DNA of 64,000 nt from an uncultured Pirellulaceae bacterium. GTDB lineage: Bacteria > Planctomycetota > Planctomycetia > Pirellulales > Pirellulaceae. The notes beneath the pieces were generated by a model, which had not been told where the DNA came from, ran no database searches, and saw only the letters and a program-made list of their open reading frames with translations. The translations under genes were made by a program, and so were the position numbers. Where the stretch lies: positions 1 through 64,000 of the forward strand of contig CALHPU010000118.1 of NCBI GenBank assembly GCA_938036435.1. The letters are read 5' to 3'. Below, piece after piece: positions 63,838 through 64,000 of the stretch. Every line of letters begins with the position of its first letter. Position 1 is the stretch's first letter.

Positions 63838-64000
63838 ATCTTGGAGAAAACTTTAGATCATTTCCGAATAGCAAAAGTAATCGATTGCACTTTTGATCGG
63901 CTCCAACTTAAATGAGGTTGACGGAGACGGACTGGACAACATTTTGATGGAGCAAAAATCGTGTGGGAAACATCACAGGGCATCCGAACCCTTGGCGGGG
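63838..64000. other. Right edge of window
   Basis: 163 bp after the mechanosensitive channel stop. In one plus frame from 63881 the translation includes VDGDGLDNIL, like a calcium-binding FG-GAP or EF-hand loop, but no start is clear and the window ends. Confidence 0.3.

Overview
The window reads as a chromosomal segment from a planctomycete, most likely a marine member of the Pirellulaceae (inference from gene content, not from a marker tree). Indicators are an ECF sigma factor next to a Ser/Thr kinase with a membrane tail, DUF1080 and DUF11-type secreted proteins, a large membrane pyrophosphatase, few long operons, and many short intergenic hairpin repeats. No rRNA, tRNA or CRISPR array was found.

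Layout. 1-2753: 3' part of a membrane-fused spermidine-synthase-like protein (runs off the left edge). 2903-8192: corC-like, ybeY, pgpH-like and phoH genes on the minus strand, an RNA-processing and membrane-signalling cluster. 8561-13529: a B3/B4-domain protein, a small anchored protein, and a sugar-acid group (UxaE-type epimerase divergent from a zinc dehydrogenase plus an amidohydrolase/lactonase). 13526-14400: a REP-associated tyrosine transposase (RAYT) between two 98-bp palindromic repeats. 14397-19599: thymidine kinase, glycosyltransferase, type I glutamine synthetase and, divergent from it, type II glutamine synthetase. 19732-22118: ECF sigma factor and kinase. 22528-27998: a partial Tad pilus locus (flp, tadV, cpaB, secretin, tadZ), with a strong intrinsic terminator after each of the first three genes and no tadA/B/C motor genes. 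28053-29370: adenylate kinase and, upstream of it, a peroxiredoxin-like gene with an in-frame UGA at its catalytic cysteine. 29485-32766: a MacB/LolD-type ABC transporter with a ZnuA-like lipoprotein. 32836-46690: WYL-like protein, tadA, DUF1080 lipoprotein, hrpA, scramblase-like protein, DUF11 protein, csrA, uvrB and a HerA-like ATPase. 47012-52723: pyrC, an unknown protein, an arsenate-reductase-like/NadC fusion and the primary sigma factor. 52774-63837: phhB, a TPR protein, hppA, a glycine-rich exported protein and a giant mechanosensitive channel.

The most striking observation is the candidate selenoprotein at 28696-29370. The reading frame continues in phase across one UGA, which replaces the first cysteine of a CxxC redox motif. 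A perfect 7-bp hairpin with a GUU loop lies 14 nt downstream, where a bacterial SECIS would be expected. Next are a RAYT whose flanking GTAG-hairpins supply the stop codons of three genes; a wider set of GTAG-headed inverted hairpin pairs in many intergenic spaces, some with compensatory base changes; the protein fusion; the split Tad locus; and a candidate structured RNA with its own terminator at about 50724-50900. Starts were moved from the longest possible ORF wherever a Shine-Dalgarno sequence or signal peptide argued for it.
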